64,000 nucleotides of DNA from Marivita sp. S6314 (GCF_023015985.1 NZ_JALKAO010000003.1:124001-188000), one strand, 5' to 3'. Shown: positions 10,645-20,114, counted from the first letter of the stretch. Numbers and translations: made by a program. The notes: generated from the letters alone by a model not told the origin.

Positions 10645-11874
10645 GTGGCAAAAATCACATCCGTCTCACCGCTGGCACCCAAAGCCTTTCCTGACTTACC
10701 CGTGATCAAAGGCGCACGCTTTGCGACCGCCGCCGCGGGGGTCAAATATGCGGGTCGAACGGATGTGATGCTGGCCGTGCTTGACCCCGGAACATGTATC
10801 GCCGGGGCCTTCACGAAATCGGCCACCCGATCCGCCAACGTTCTGGATTGCCAATCGAAAATCCGCCTGTCTGACGACGCTGGTGCGGCGTTCATCGTGA
10901 ATTCCGGCAATTCCAACGCGTTTACCGGGCGGGCCGGGGACGAGTCGGTTCAGGCCATCTGCGCAGAGGTTGCACGCGTCACCGGCTTGCCAGCGACCCG
11001 CGTTTTTACCAGTTCGACCGGGGTAATCGGCGAACGCCTGCCGCATGATCGCATTCAGGCCAAGGTCACAGAGCTGGCCCAATCCTTGGATGAAACCGCG
11101 CTTGGCGATGCCGCCAAGGCCATCATGACAACCGACACCTTTCCAAAAGGCGCGGCTGCCAAGGTGGATTTGCCAGACGGCACCGTGACCATCGCGGGCA
11201 TCGCCAAAGGTTCGGGTATGATTGCGCCCGACATGGCGACCATGCTGGTCTATATCTTCACCGATGCTGCCATCGAGCAGGATGAGCTGCAATCTATCGT
11301 GTCCCGCGTGAACGAAACAACGTTCAACTGCATCACCGTTGACAGCGACACATCCACGTCTGACACGCTGCTGGTTGCCGCCACAGGGGCGTCCGGCGTG
11401 TCGGTGTCTCAAGACACCGCTGCCTTCGAAACTGCGCTGCGGGGGGTGATGCTGGACCTCGCACATCAGGTGGTGCGCGACGGCGAGGGGGCGACGAAAT
11501 TCGTGGCGATCACCGTGACGGGGGCTTTGTCTGACGCAGATGCGAAGATACACGCATTGTCAGTCGCCAATTCCCCCTTGGTTAAAACCGCCATCGCGGG
11601 CGAAGATCCCAACTGGGGCCGCGTTGTGATGGCCATCGGAAAATCCGGCGCACCCGCCGACCGCGACACGCTCAGCATTTCGTTTGGTGATGTTCAGGTC
11701 GCAAAAAACGGCTGGGTCGATCCGACCTACCGCGAAGAAGACGGCGCCCGGATCATGAAGGCCCAAGAGATTGAAATGACCATTGATTTGGGCATCGGCA
11801 CCGGGTCCGCGACTGTCTGGACCTGTGACCTGACCCATGGCTACATCTCGATCAACGCCGACTACAGGTCCTGA
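10645..11874 (+). CDS. argJ: Bifunctional ornithine acetyltransferase / N-acetylglutamate synthase
   Basis: ArgJ transfers the acetyl group from N-acetylornithine to glutamate in the cyclic arginine pathway; bifunctional forms also use acetyl-CoA. The 409-residue protein carries the KGSGMIAPDMATML motif. The Ala-Thr bond in that motif is the autoproteolytic site that makes alpha and beta chains, and the Thr is the nucleophile. SGNSNAFTG and NPNWGR-like (DPNWGRVVMAIG) segments are also family features. The start is GTG at 10645, five bases after ppiC. mutT follows after 3 bases. Mono- versus bifunctional activity cannot be decided from sequence alone. Confidence 0.97.
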   Translation: MAKITSVSPLAPKAFPDLPVIKGARFATAAAGVKYAGRTDVMLAVLDPGTCIAGAFTKSATRSANVLDCQSKIRLSDDAGAAFIVNSGNSNAFTGRAGDESVQAICAEVARVTGLPATRVFTSSTGVIGERLPHDRIQAKVTELAQSLDETALGDAAKAIMTTDTFPKGAAAKVDLPDGTVTIAGIAKGSGMIAPDMATMLVYIFTDAAIEQDELQSIVSRVNETTFNCITVDSDTSTSDTLLVAATGASGVSVSQDTAAFETALRGVMLDLAHQVVRDGEGATKFVAITVTGALSDADAKIHALSVANSPLVKTAIAGEDPNWGRVVMAIGKSGAPADRDTLSISFGDVQVAKNGWVDPTYREEDGARIMKAQEIEMTIDLGIGTGSATVWTCDLTHGYISINADYRS

Positions 11875-11877
11875 TCC

Positions 11878-12276
11878 ATGAAAATCGTACTTGTTTCGGC
11901 TGTGGCCCTTGTGGACGCAGATGGGCGCATCCTGCTGGCCCAACGACCCGAAGGGAAATCTATGGCAGGCCTGTGGGAATTCCCTGGTGGCAAGGTTGAA
12001 GAGGGGGAAACCCCCGAACACGCCCTGATCCGCGAATTGCAGGAAGAACTGGGGATCGACACCTGGGAAAGCTGCCTCGCGCCTCTGACATTCGCATCGC
12101 ACAGCTACGATGATTTTCACCTGATGATGCCGCTCTATGTCTGCCGAAAATGGAAGGGCACGCCCGAATCGAAAGAAGGGCAAACCTTGAAATGGGTGCG
12201 ATCCAATCAGCTTCGGGATTACCCAATGCCGCCTGCGGACATCCCGTTGATCCCGATCCTCCGGGACTGGGTGTAG
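11878..12276 (+). CDS. mutT: Nudix hydrolase, 8-oxo-dGTP diphosphatase type
   Basis: MutT-type enzymes hydrolyse 8-oxo-dGTP so that it is not misincorporated. The 132-residue length is typical. The Nudix box is intact: G, E and the REXXEELG core appear in GKVEEGETPEHALIRELQEE followed by LGI. The preceding LAQRPEGKSMAGLWEFPG segment is typical of MutT. It starts 3 bases after argJ, so it is the third gene of the ppiC-argJ-mutT unit. A weak hairpin with a T6 tract follows. Confidence 0.94.
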   Translation: MKIVLVSAVALVDADGRILLAQRPEGKSMAGLWEFPGGKVEEGETPEHALIRELQEELGIDTWESCLAPLTFASHSYDDFHLMMPLYVCRKWKGTPESKEGQTLKWVRSNQLRDYPMPPADIPLIPILRDWV

Positions 12277-12303
12277 CAAACGGGAACAATCCCCACCAAA
12301 TAA

Positions 12304-12325
12304 GCAACAAAGTTGCGGTTTTTTC
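12304..12325 (+). terminator. Candidate weak terminator after mutT
   Basis: A short stem GCAAC-AAA-GTTGC (12304-12316) is followed by GG and six T. The stem is only 5 bp but the T-run is good. It lies 28 bases after the mutT stop. Confidence 0.45.
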
Positions 12326-12384
12326 TGGCAAAGCGCCGTGTCGCGATCTACTTATAAGGCGTCAAGCCTTGGGGGAGATTTGGC

Positions 12385-12519
12385 ATGTTGAAAACCATCA
12401 TCGTTGGAAGCTGCATGTCAGTGCAGGGCATTCTTGAGAAAACGCTTCCGGACGGACGCGTGTCTGTACGCGTGGGCAACCGCGTGTATACTGGTCTGCC
12501 GGTTATGCGCGCGGCCTGA
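12385..12519 (+). CDS. Conserved-looking 44-residue small protein
   Basis: This ORF encodes 44 residues beginning MLKTIIVGSCMSVQG and ending VYTGLPVMRAA, and is short enough to be missed by many gene finders. A strong ribosome-binding site, GGGGGAG (12371-12377), stands 7 bases from the ATG. A TATAAG hexamer lies at 12353-12358, and a small hairpin AAGGC-GTCAA-GCCTT (12356-12370) abuts the ribosome-binding site. The residue pattern (hydrophobic start, DGRVSVRVGNRVYTG) suggests a small beta-rich fold. I recall similar short proteins in other Rhodobacteraceae but cannot check. Function is unknown. It converges on infB. Confidence 0.68.
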   Translation: MLKTIIVGSCMSVQGILEKTLPDGRVSVRVGNRVYTGLPVMRAA

Positions 12520-12542
12520 CAGCTTAACACACCGCTGAAACG

Positions 12543-12569
12543 AAAAAGGGCAGCCCGGAAGCTGCCCTT
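12543..12569 (-). terminator. Intrinsic terminator of the infB operon
   Basis: On the minus strand a 9-bp stem (12561-12569 with 12546-12554, six-base loop) runs into a T-tract at 12547-12543. It is 22 bases past the infB stop and is a textbook intrinsic terminator for the rimP-nusA-ylxR-infB transcript. Confidence 0.85.
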
Positions 12570-12591
12570 GTCATGTTGTTATGTCGGCTGA

Positions 12592-15075
12592 TCAGTCGAG
12601 ATTACGTTCGACCTCTTCACGGGTGAAGATTTCGATCACGTCACCCTGACGGATATCCTCATAGTTCTCGAACGCCATGCCGCATTCCTGACCGGACTGC
12701 ACTTCAGGCACCTCGTCCTTGAAACGCTTCAGCGTCTTAAGCGTGCCTTCATGGATCACCACGTTGTCACGCAGCAAACGCACACCGGCGCTGCGACGGG
12801 CCACGCCTTCGGTAACCAGACAACCGGCAACCTTGCCCACGTTGGACACCTTGAAGACGTCCTTGATCTCGGCATACCCGATAAAGGTTTCCTTGATCTC
12901 GGCGCTGAGCAGGCCAGAGGCGGCGGCTTTCACGTCGTCCACAAGGTCGTAGATCACGCTGTAATAGCGGATTTCCACACCCTTCTGGTTGGCCGTGTTC
13001 CGCGCCGACGCATTGGCACGCACGTTAAAGCCAATCACCGGACAACCAGACGCTTCGGCAAGGCCAACATCGGTTTCGGTGATCGCACCAACACCCGAAT
13101 GCAGCACGCGGACGCGCACTTCGTCGTTGCCGACCTTCTCAAGCGCCTGGACGATCGCTTCGGCAGAACCCTGCACATCCGCTTTCACCAGCACCGGCAA
13201 TTCGGACACATCTTCGTCCTCTTTCGCCTTCTGCATCAGTTGCTCAAGCGTTGTGGCCGCACCCGCCGCCGCGCGCTTTTCTTTGGCGACGTTTGCACGG
13301 TATTCCGCGATCTCGCGCGCCTGCGCTTCGGTTTCGGTCACGTTCAGCACGTCACCCGCTTCGGGTGTGCCATTCAGACCCAGCACCTCAACCGGCACCG
13401 ACGGACCGGCTTCCTTGACGCGTTCGCCCTTGTCATTGATCAGCGCACGGACCTTACCGTACTGCTCACCCACCACGAAGATATCACCCTGACGCAGCGT
13501 GCCGTTCTGAACCAGAACGGTCGCCACAGGCCCACGGCCCACGTCCAGCTGCGCTTCGATCACGGCACCTTGTGCGGCACGATCCGGGTTGGCTTTCAGT
13601 TCAAGGATTTCGGCCTGCAGCGCAATCGCTTCAAGCAACTCCGGTAGACCCTGACCGCTGATCGCAGACACTTCGACGTCCTGCACGTCACCAGACATTT
13701 CTTCAACAATCACTTCGTGTTGCAGAAGGTCCGTGCGCACCTTGGTCGGGTTCGCCGAAGGCTTGTCGATCTTGTTGATCGCCACGATCATCGGCACCTG
13801 CGCCGCCTTGGCGTGGTTGATCGCTTCGATTGTCTGCGGCATCACCGCGTCATCCGCCGCAACAACAAGCACAACAATATCCGTCACCTGCGCCCCACGA
13901 GAGCGCATGGAGGTGAACGCGGCGTGGCCCGGTGTATCAAGGAAGGACAGGATCGTGCCGTCCTTTGATTTCACCTGGTACGCACCAATATGCTGCGTGA
14001 TCCCGCCCGCTTCGCCGGATGTCACATTCGCGTCGCGGATGGCGTCCAGCAGCGATGTCTTGCCGTGGTCGACGTGGCCCATGATCGTGATGACCGGAGG
14101 CCGTGGCTTGAGATCGGCTTCATCGTCTTCGATCTCTTTGATCACGTCTTCGACATCGGCGTCGGACACACGGGTCACCTTGTGACCGAACTCTTCGATG
14201 ATGAGTTCTGCGGTGTCCTGGTCAATCGTCTGGTTCTGCGTCGCCATGATGCCGTTGTTCATCAGCGCCTTCACGACGTCTGCAACCTTTTCGGTCATCC
14301 GGTTGGCCAGCTCTGCCACGGTAATCGCCTCGGGCAACTGCACGTCACGCACAACCTTTTCACGCGGCTGGCTTCCGCCCATCGCCTTCTGACGCGCGCG
14401 CTCTTGCTTGCGCTTCATGGCAGCCATGGATTTCTGACGTCCCGACTCTCCGCCCAGCGCCTGATTCAGCGTGAGCTTGCCGGACCGGCGTCCGCCATCG
14501 TCCACCTTGCGGCGGCCGCGTTCTTCGCGCTCGTTCTTGCGCGGAGCCGCTTGAGACGGCTTCGGTCCACCCGAAGGTTGGCGTGCAGCAGGTGCGGCAG
14601 AGGGCGATGGCGCAGCGGCCGCAGCCTTTGCGGCTTCTGCCGCTTCGCGTGCCTTGCGTTCCTCGTCTTCGGCCTTTTTGCGTGCGCGCTCTTCCGCCTC
14701 GCGCTGTTCGCGCTCCTTGGCTTCTTTCTCGGCGCGCATCCGCTCGCGTTCTTCCGCGCGGGCTTTTTCAGCCGCCTCGCGGGCTGCCGCTTCTTCGCTC
14801 TCGCGTGCCTTGGCGGCTTGCAACGCCTTCAGGCGACGCTCCATCTCGGCGTCGGAAATCCCAGCGGGCCGTTTGCTGCCAGAGGCTGCAACCGCGGCTT
14901 TTGCGGACCCTTCGGTGCCGCTTTTGACCGCATTGGGTTTCGGCACAACCACGCGCTTGCGCTTCGTCTCCACCACGACGTTTTTCGTCCGCCCATGGCT
15001 GAAACTCTGCTTTACGTTCCCCGACCGGGGACCGCCGCGCAAACCCAATGTCTTTTTGCCGTCGTTATCGCTCAT
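12592..15075 (-). CDS. infB: Translation initiation factor IF-2
   Basis: IF-2 is the GTPase that places initiator tRNA on the 30S subunit and promotes subunit joining. The 827-residue protein has a charged, Ala/Glu/Lys/Arg-rich segment at about 72-150 and the IF2 N domain near 245-300. The GTPase domain has its P-loop GHVDHGKT at 333-340, DTPGHAAF for switch II and NKID for guanine specificity, followed by domains II-IV. Its ATG overlaps the ylxR stop in an ATGA junction, so translation is probably coupled. It is the last gene of the rimP-nusA-ylxR-infB operon, with a terminator downstream. Confidence 0.99.
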   Translation of the reverse strand: MSDNDGKKTLGLRGGPRSGNVKQSFSHGRTKNVVVETKRKRVVVPKPNAVKSGTEGSAKAAVAASGSKRPAGISDAEMERRLKALQAAKARESEEAAAREAAEKARAEERERMRAEKEAKEREQREAEERARKKAEDEERKAREAAEAAKAAAAAPSPSAAPAARQPSGGPKPSQAAPRKNEREERGRRKVDDGGRRSGKLTLNQALGGESGRQKSMAAMKRKQERARQKAMGGSQPREKVVRDVQLPEAITVAELANRMTEKVADVVKALMNNGIMATQNQTIDQDTAELIIEEFGHKVTRVSDADVEDVIKEIEDDEADLKPRPPVITIMGHVDHGKTSLLDAIRDANVTSGEAGGITQHIGAYQVKSKDGTILSFLDTPGHAAFTSMRSRGAQVTDIVVLVVAADDAVMPQTIEAINHAKAAQVPMIVAINKIDKPSANPTKVRTDLLQHEVIVEEMSGDVQDVEVSAISGQGLPELLEAIALQAEILELKANPDRAAQGAVIEAQLDVGRGPVATVLVQNGTLRQGDIFVVGEQYGKVRALINDKGERVKEAGPSVPVEVLGLNGTPEAGDVLNVTETEAQAREIAEYRANVAKEKRAAAGAATTLEQLMQKAKEDEDVSELPVLVKADVQGSAEAIVQALEKVGNDEVRVRVLHSGVGAITETDVGLAEASGCPVIGFNVRANASARNTANQKGVEIRYYSVIYDLVDDVKAAASGLLSAEIKETFIGYAEIKDVFKVSNVGKVAGCLVTEGVARRSAGVRLLRDNVVIHEGTLKTLKRFKDEVPEVQSGQECGMAFENYEDIRQGDVIEIFTREEVERNLD

Positions 15076-15719
15076 TTAGCTCTTATTTCCTTCCCGGTAG
15101 CCCCTGCCACCGTCTTTGCGTCAGACGCTCTGACACGAAAGCCCTTCAATCGTTGGGCCTCCTCTACAACACGTTGCGTGAGTCCACCAGCACCAAGCGC
15201 TGCGTGTATCACAGTTTGTCGCCCAAAGGCCATTCCAAGCTCATCTGCCGTAAGCCAGCCAATATAATGACCAAAATGCGGTGTGCTGAGTTTCGATTTA
15301 CCGCGGCTCGACCCGTCTTCGGCCTGCAAAAGCACGTCCGCAGTTTCCTTGGCCAGAACGTCCTTGACCTTCTCGTAGCCCGAAACCGCCAGCCCTGATT
15401 TCCGGCTGAGACTTATCAGATCGGTCACACGGCGCGCAAGTTGCTGCTCGATATCCGTGATCAGCGTATCCGGGACTTTGACGTTCGCCTTGGCTGCGCG
15501 CAAAAAATGGTTCTTCTTGATCGCAGTTTCAAGGGCGTCCGGTGTCGCTGTGACCCAAATGCCCCGACCCGGCAGTTTCCCCGCCAGGTCCGGAACAAGC
15601 GTGTCATCCGGCCCAACCACAAAGCGGATCAACTCGGCCTTCGGGCGCACCTCTCCGGTCGCAATACATTTGCGATCCGGACCGCTTTCCCGATCCTTGT
15701 GTTTTCCGCCACGTGCCAC
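15072..15719 (-). CDS. ylxR: YlxR (DUF448) RNA-binding protein with C-terminal L7Ae-like domain
   Basis: The 215-residue protein begins with the YlxR/DUF448 domain (about residues 15-95; [18 protein letters not shown] and [10 protein letters not shown] are visible). An L7Ae/L30e-like RNA-binding region follows ([19 protein letters not shown] onward). Such fusions are common between nusA and infB in alphaproteobacteria. YlxR proteins bind nucleic acid, and one has been reported to affect transcription and RNase P, so the role here is open. The start is GTG, preceded by AAAGGA. The gene begins 30 bases after nusA and overlaps infB by 4 bases. Confidence 0.92.
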   Translation of the reverse strand: MARGGKHKDRESGPDRKCIATGEVRPKAELIRFVVGPDDTLVPDLAGKLPGRGIWVTATPDALETAIKKNHFLRAAKANVKVPDTLITDIEQQLARRVTDLISLSRKSGLAVSGYEKVKDVLAKETADVLLQAEDGSSRGKSKLSTPHFGHYIGWLTADELGMAFGRQTVIHAALGAGGLTQRVVEEAQRLKGFRVRASDAKTVAGATGKEIRAK

Positions 15720-15749
15720 GTTGGTACCGTCCTTTCAGGTTCGGTGTGC

Positions 15750-17366
15750 TCAGACCTGCTCGTCTTCGGTTTCGACGGCCTCGTCATCCTCGGCGTCCGC
15801 CTCAAGCTCGGTTGGATCAACCCAGCCCAGAAGAACCCGCGCTGTCATCACCAGATGCTGCGCCTCTTCCAGGGCCATGTCGAACGGCTCAAGCAGACCA
15901 TCGTCCTTGATGCGCTCACCATCGACGGTGGTCCAGCCACCGGCCAGTTCCCAATCCGCGCAGGTTGCAAAATCTTCGAGTGTCTTCACGCCATCCTTGG
16001 CCAGCACTTCGATCATCTGCGGCGTCAGACCTTCAAAGTTGATCAGGCTGTCCTCGGCCCCCAACTCACGCGCATTCTCAAGCGCTTTCTTCGCCTGTGC
16101 CTCAAGATGCTCACGCGCACGGGTCTGCAATTCGGCCGCGGTGTCTTCATCAACACCGTCGATCACCAGCAGTTCGTCCACCTCGACATAGGCCACTTCC
16201 TCCAGATTGGTGAAGCCTTCGGCCACCAGCAACTGGGCAAAGAACTCGTCCAGATCCAGCGTGTCCATGAACAGCTGCGTGCGTTCTTCGAACTCTTTCT
16301 GACGCCGTGCCGATTCCTCTTCCTCGGTCATGATGTCGATGTCGAGGCCCGTCAGTTGCGACGCCAGACGCACGTTCTGACCCCGGCGACCGATTGCCAG
16401 AGACAGCTGCTCGTCCGGCACAACAACCTCGATGCGCTCCGCATCTTCGTCCAGAACAACCTTGCTCACCTCGGCAGGTTGCAACGCGTTCACCAGGAAT
16501 GTCGGGATGTCTTCATTCCACGGAATGATGTCGATCTTCTCGCCCTGAAGCTCGTTCACAACCGCCTGCACACGAGAACCGCGCATACCAACGCAGGCAC
16601 CGACCGGATCAATCGACCCGTCATAGGAAATTACCGCAATTTTCGCGCGGCTTCCCGGATCACGGGCAACGGCCTTGATCTCGATGATGCCGTCGTAAAT
16701 CTCCGGCACTTCCATCTTGAACAGTTCGGCCATGAACTCGGGCGCTGTCCGCGACAGGAAAATCTGCGGCCCGCGTGTCTCGCGGCGCACATCCTTGATG
16801 TAGCAGCGGATCCGGTCGCCATTGCGATAGCTTTCGCGCCCGATCTTCTCATTGCGGCGCAGGATGCCTTCACCCCGGCCCACATCGACGATGACGTTGC
16901 CGTACTCTTCGCGCTTGACCACACCGTTGATGATGGTGCCTGCGCGGTCTTGAAATTCCTCGAACTGACGGTCACGTTCCGCTTCGCGCACCTTCTGCAG
17001 GATCACCTGCTTGGCCGACTGCGCCGCGATCCGGCCCATTTCCACGGGCGGGACTTCTTCGACAAACGTATCCCCAACCTTGGGATCATCCATGTACTGC
17101 TTGGCCTGCTCGACGGTGAATTCGGCTTGATAATTCTCAAGCTCTTCATCCTCGACCACGGTGCGCACACGGGTAAACGTCGCGCGGCCCGTCTTGCGGT
17201 CAATCGACACGCGGATGTCCATCTCGGACCCGTAGCGCGACTTCGCAGCACGGGCGAGGCTTTCTTCCATCGCCTCGACAACCAACCCGGGGTCGATCAT
17301 CTTTTCGCGCGCCACCGCTTCTGCGGTCTGCAACAGTTCCAACTGGTTGGCGGATGTGATTGCCAT
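15750..17366 (-). CDS. nusA: Transcription termination/antitermination factor NusA
   Basis: NusA binds RNA polymerase and nascent RNA to control pausing, termination and antitermination. The 538-residue protein begins MAITSANQLELLQTAEAVA at 17366; an upstream in-frame start would overlap rimP. Visible in order are the NusA N-terminal domain (1-125), an S1 domain (about 130-200, GNVIVDVGRGEGILRR), and two KH domains with GACVGMRGSRVQAVVNEL and LAIGRRGQNVRLASQL. The acidic C-terminal repeats follow. It starts 4 bases after rimP and may feed back on the leader upstream of rimP. Confidence 0.99.
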   Translation of the reverse strand: MAITSANQLELLQTAEAVAREKMIDPGLVVEAMEESLARAAKSRYGSEMDIRVSIDRKTGRATFTRVRTVVEDEELENYQAEFTVEQAKQYMDDPKVGDTFVEEVPPVEMGRIAAQSAKQVILQKVREAERDRQFEEFQDRAGTIINGVVKREEYGNVIVDVGRGEGILRRNEKIGRESYRNGDRIRCYIKDVRRETRGPQIFLSRTAPEFMAELFKMEVPEIYDGIIEIKAVARDPGSRAKIAVISYDGSIDPVGACVGMRGSRVQAVVNELQGEKIDIIPWNEDIPTFLVNALQPAEVSKVVLDEDAERIEVVVPDEQLSLAIGRRGQNVRLASQLTGLDIDIMTEEEESARRQKEFEERTQLFMDTLDLDEFFAQLLVAEGFTNLEEVAYVEVDELLVIDGVDEDTAAELQTRAREHLEAQAKKALENARELGAEDSLINFEGLTPQMIEVLAKDGVKTLEDFATCADWELAGGWTTVDGERIKDDGLLEPFDMALEEAQHLVMTARVLLGWVDPTELEADAEDDEAVETEDEQV

Positions 17367-17370
17367 CGGT

Positions 17371-17940
17371 TTACTCCTCTTCGGGCCCTTCGGCCTCAAC
17401 CACGTCGTCAAATTTGTTTTCGTCAAAGCCCTGCGCCTTGCGGGCTTTCAGCATTTCCTTGATCAGGTCGTCGGTCAGCACCAGCTTGGCATCCGCCAGC
17501 CAGTCGAACTTGAGGCCAACCGTGCCTTCTTCGATGTTCACCAGAACTTCGTCACCTTCGACCCCGGCCAACACGCCTTTAAAGCGCTTGCGTCCGTCGA
17601 TCATCTCGGAGGTCTCGATCTTGACCTCGTACCCTTCAAACGTCTCAAAATCCTTGAGACGGGTCAGGGGCCGGTCGATCCCCGGCGACGACACTTCCAA
17701 AGTGTAGGTATCCAGGATCGGATCCTCGACATCCAAAGTGGCACTGACGGCTGTGCTGATCGCCGCGCATTCATCCACTTCGATCCCGCCTTCGGGACGT
17801 TCGGCCATGATCTGCAACGTGGCTGTCTTGCCGCTCATCAAGCGGATGCGGACCAGTTCGAATCCCATGTCCTCGATGACAGGAGAGACGATCTCAGCCA
17901 AACGTTTGTCCATCGCAGCTTTCGCGATCAGGTCAGACAT
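17371..17940 (-). CDS. rimP: Ribosome maturation factor RimP
   Basis: RimP assists 30S subunit assembly. The start at 17940 gives 189 residues beginning [20 protein letters not shown]. The N-terminal domain contains [10 protein letters not shown], and the [11 protein letters not shown] motif near residue 90 is diagnostic. A C-terminal SH3-like domain and an acidic tail (VEAEGPEEE) follow. It is the first gene of rimP-nusA-ylxR-infB. A promoter lies about 95-125 bases upstream, and a strong terminator-like hairpin ends only 22 bases before the start codon. Confidence 0.97.
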   Translation of the reverse strand: MSDLIAKAAMDKRLAEIVSPVIEDMGFELVRIRLMSGKTATLQIMAERPEGGIEVDECAAISTAVSATLDVEDPILDTYTLEVSSPGIDRPLTRLKDFETFEGYEVKIETSEMIDGRKRFKGVLAGVEGDEVLVNIEEGTVGLKFDWLADAKLVLTDDLIKEMLKARKAQGFDENKFDDVVEAEGPEEE

Positions 17941-17962
17941 TGTCTTGCTTTGCTCCAAACAC

Positions 17963-17986
17963 AAAAAAACGGGCGCGCGGCCCGTT
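17963..17986 (-). terminator. Terminator hairpin in the rimP leader (candidate attenuator)
   Basis: On the minus strand a 7-bp stem AACGGGC/GCCCGTT (17980-17986 with 17968-17974, loop CGCGC) runs into seven T (17969-17963). It ends 22 bases before the rimP ATG and lies downstream of the likely rimP promoter, so rimP transcripts must read through it. It could also end zinc-operon transcripts, since znuB stops about 105 bases upstream. Confidence 0.75.
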
Positions 17987-18035
17987 GAAGATTTCGGTGG
18001 GTGGTGGCCGAGGCCATCACGCCGCTGTTGAGGTG

Positions 18036-18064
18036 CATATACGGAGGGGTGTGTGAGTCTGCAA
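18036..18064 (-). promoter_or_regulatory. Probable sigma-70 promoter of the rimP-nusA-infB operon
   Basis: On the minus strand, TTGCAG (18059-18064), a 17-base spacer and TATATG (18036-18041) form a good sigma-70 match. It lies in the gap between the znuB stop and rimP. The predicted start near 18029 gives a leader of about 90 bases containing one imperfect hairpin (18001-18020) and then the terminator at 17963-17986. Confidence 0.6.
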
Positions 18065-18090
18065 GCCCTGACTTTGATTTCTGTCGCGCA

Positions 18091-18891
18091 TCACGCCCGC
18101 ACCTGCCGCCCCAGCCCAACAATCGTGCTCAACACGAACGCGGCGGCGGCCACCGCCACAATCGTCGGCCCTGTCGGGGTATCGAAATGCCACGACGCCG
18201 CCAATCCACCCAAGGCAGATGCCATGCCAACCCCCCCCGCAAAAACCGCCATCTGCTCTGGCGTCTTGGCAAACACGCGCGCCGCAGCCGGTGGCACGAT
18301 CAACATGGCCCCGATCAGCAAGACACCGACCACCTTGATCGACACTGCCACGACTACCGCCAGCGTCAGTGTCAGGATCAGCTTCTCGCGCACCGGATCA
18401 ATCCCTGACGCGCGCGCCAGGTCTTCGTTCAACGTCGCCGTCAACAGCGCCGACCAGCGCCAGGACAGCAGGCCAACCACGGCCAAGGCCCCGCCCCAGA
18501 TCACCAGCAGATCCATCCGGCTCACCGCAAGAATGTCTCCAAACAGGAACGCCATCAGGTCAATCCGCACGTTGTCCAGAAACGACACCGCGACAATCCC
18601 GATGGCCAACGCGGAATGCGCCAGCACCCCCAAAAGCGTGTCCACCGCCACGTTCCGCCCCGACAGGGAGGACACCAAAGATGCCATCCCCAAGGCAATG
18701 ATCAAGGCTCCCAGGAACACGGGCATGTTGAATGACAAGGCCAGCGCCACGCCCAGAATGGCCGCATGGGCGGTTGCGTCCCCGAAATAGGCCATCCGCC
18801 GCCATACGACGAAGCACCCCAACGGCGCGGCGGCCATCGCGACCCCAACGCCGGCCAGCCCCGCGCGCCACAAAAAACTGTCCAGGATCAT
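18091..18891 (-). CDS. znuB: Zinc ABC transporter permease ZnuB
   Basis: This 266-residue polytopic protein is the membrane subunit of the ZnuABC zinc importer (ABC-3 family). Seven to nine hydrophobic segments are visible, starting with LWRAGLAGVGVAMAAAPLGC. The family motif around AYFGDATAHAAILGVALAL is present near residue 35. It is the last gene of zur-znuC-znuB; its ATG overlaps the znuC stop (ATGA). Metal specificity is inferred from the zur gene, the His-rich ZnuA and the Zur box nearby. Confidence 0.95.
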   Translation of the reverse strand: MILDSFLWRAGLAGVGVAMAAAPLGCFVVWRRMAYFGDATAHAAILGVALALSFNMPVFLGALIIALGMASLVSSLSGRNVAVDTLLGVLAHSALAIGIVAVSFLDNVRIDLMAFLFGDILAVSRMDLLVIWGGALAVVGLLSWRWSALLTATLNEDLARASGIDPVREKLILTLTLAVVVAVSIKVVGVLLIGAMLIVPPAAARVFAKTPEQMAVFAGGVGMASALGGLAASWHFDTPTGPTIVAVAAAAFVLSTIVGLGRQVRA

Positions 18892-19625
18892 TCCGCCGCC
18901 TCGTGTGCATGGTCGTGATCATGCGAATGGTTGTGCTCGTGCCGATAGAGCGCCAGCGCGCCTTGCGTGCCGGTGCCGAACAACGCCCGATACTCCGGCG
19001 CTGTCGCCACATGCTCCGGCGCGCCTTCGCAGCAGACATGCCCGTTAAGGCAAATCACCCGGTCCGACGCGGCCATCACAACATGCAATTCATGGCTGAC
19101 CATCAGAACCCCGCATCCAAGGTCTTCGCGCAGCGTTTCGATCAACCGGTAAAACTCCGCCGATCCCGGCTGGTCCAATCCTTGCGTCGGCTCATCCAGC
19201 ACCAAAACCTGCGGATCATCAATGATCGCCCGCGCCAGCAACACGCGCTGCATCTGCCCGCCGGACAAATCCGCCACCTGCCTGTCTGTAAGGGAGGCAA
19301 CACCTGTCCGCTCCAGCGCGCGCAGGGCCACATCCCGGCTCACCCGCTTGGGCAGGCCCAGAAACCGCAAAACGGGCAGGGGCAGCGTCGGATCGATATG
19401 CAGCGTCTGCGGCACATACCCCACGCGAAGCCCATCCATCCGGGTGACACGCCCCTTCGACGGCACAACCGCCCCCAGAAGTGTCTTCAGCAATGTCGAC
19501 TTGCCCGACCCGTTAGGTCCGACAATCGTCACGATCTCGCGTTCGGACAATGACAAAGACACGTTGGCAAGGATTACCGATCCCCCCAACCGCACCGTCA
19601 CGCCCTTGGCTTCAATCAGGCTCAT
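18888..19625 (-). CDS. znuC: Zinc ABC transporter ATPase ZnuC
   Basis: The 245-residue ATPase powers zinc import. Walker A (GPNGSGKSTLLKTLLGA), the signature LSGGQMQRVLLARA and Walker B (VLVLDEPTQGLDQ) are intact. The C-terminus carries a His-rich tail (HEHNHSHDHDHAHEAAE), a common feature of ZnuC that may bind zinc. The start at 19625 (MSLIEAKGV) overlaps the zur stop as ATGA; a longer in-frame start lies inside zur and is unlikely. It is the middle gene of zur-znuC-znuB. Confidence 0.96.
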   Translation of the reverse strand: MSLIEAKGVTVRLGGSVILANVSLSLSEREIVTIVGPNGSGKSTLLKTLLGAVVPSKGRVTRMDGLRVGYVPQTLHIDPTLPLPVLRFLGLPKRVSRDVALRALERTGVASLTDRQVADLSGGQMQRVLLARAIIDDPQVLVLDEPTQGLDQPGSAEFYRLIETLREDLGCGVLMVSHELHVVMAASDRVICLNGHVCCEGAPEHVATAPEYRALFGTGTQGALALYRHEHNHSHDHDHAHEAAE

Positions 19626-20092
19626 GCCGCGGCCTGACATTTCGGGCACAAACCCTCGCATTCAATCACCATGCTCTCGATCAGAAACCCCGACGCCTTT
19701 GCCGCCTCTCCCAAAGCGACCCGCGCGCCTTGCGCTTCGGCCACGCCATTGCAATCGCGGCAAATCAGAAACGCAGGTGCATGATCCTCGCCCGGATGCG
19801 TGCAGGCCACAAAGGCGTTCAGCTTTTCGATCTTGTGCGCAAACCCATGCTTCACCAGGAAATCCAACGCGCGATAGGCCACGGGTGGCTGCGATCCCAG
19901 CCCTTCGCGGCGCAGCACATCAAGGATCTCGTAAGCCCCAAGCGCCTGATGCTCCTGCAAAAGGATTTCCAGAACACGCCGACGCACCGGCGTGAGCTGC
20001 AACCGCTCGGCCGCGCACTGCGCTTCCACCTCTTCCACGGTCTTGGTGATACAGGCGCTATGATCGTGGTCCGCGAACCCAAAATGTTGCAT
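19622..20092 (-). CDS. zur: Zinc uptake regulator Zur (Fur family)
   Basis: This 156-residue Fur-family repressor has an N-terminal winged helix (LTPVRRRVLEILLQEHQALGAYEILDVLR). The C-terminal dimerisation domain carries metal ligands: His in FVACTHPGEDH, plus the CRDC and CPKC cysteine pairs that form the structural zinc site. GGAG stands 6 bases from the ATG. It is the first gene of zur-znuC-znuB and is divergent from znuA. A Zur-box-like dyad is centred about 30 bases upstream, so the gene probably represses both its own operon and znuA when zinc is plentiful. Confidence 0.95.
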   Translation of the reverse strand: MQHFGFADHDHSACITKTVEEVEAQCAAERLQLTPVRRRVLEILLQEHQALGAYEILDVLRREGLGSQPPVAYRALDFLVKHGFAHKIEKLNAFVACTHPGEDHAPAFLICRDCNGVAEAQGARVALGEAAKASGFLIESMVIECEGLCPKCQAAA

Positions 20093-20114
20093 CGCATTCT
20101 CCGTTTGACGAGAG

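Noticed and set aside
15441-17462. 673-codon open frame on the plus strand opposite nusA
   Set aside because: Antisense shadow of nusA and ylxR; composition is rich in Arg, His and Leu as such shadows are.
17941-18090. tRNA gene before rimP, as metY in E. coli
   Set aside because: I looked for a cloverleaf on the minus strand and found only one imperfect hairpin and the terminator.
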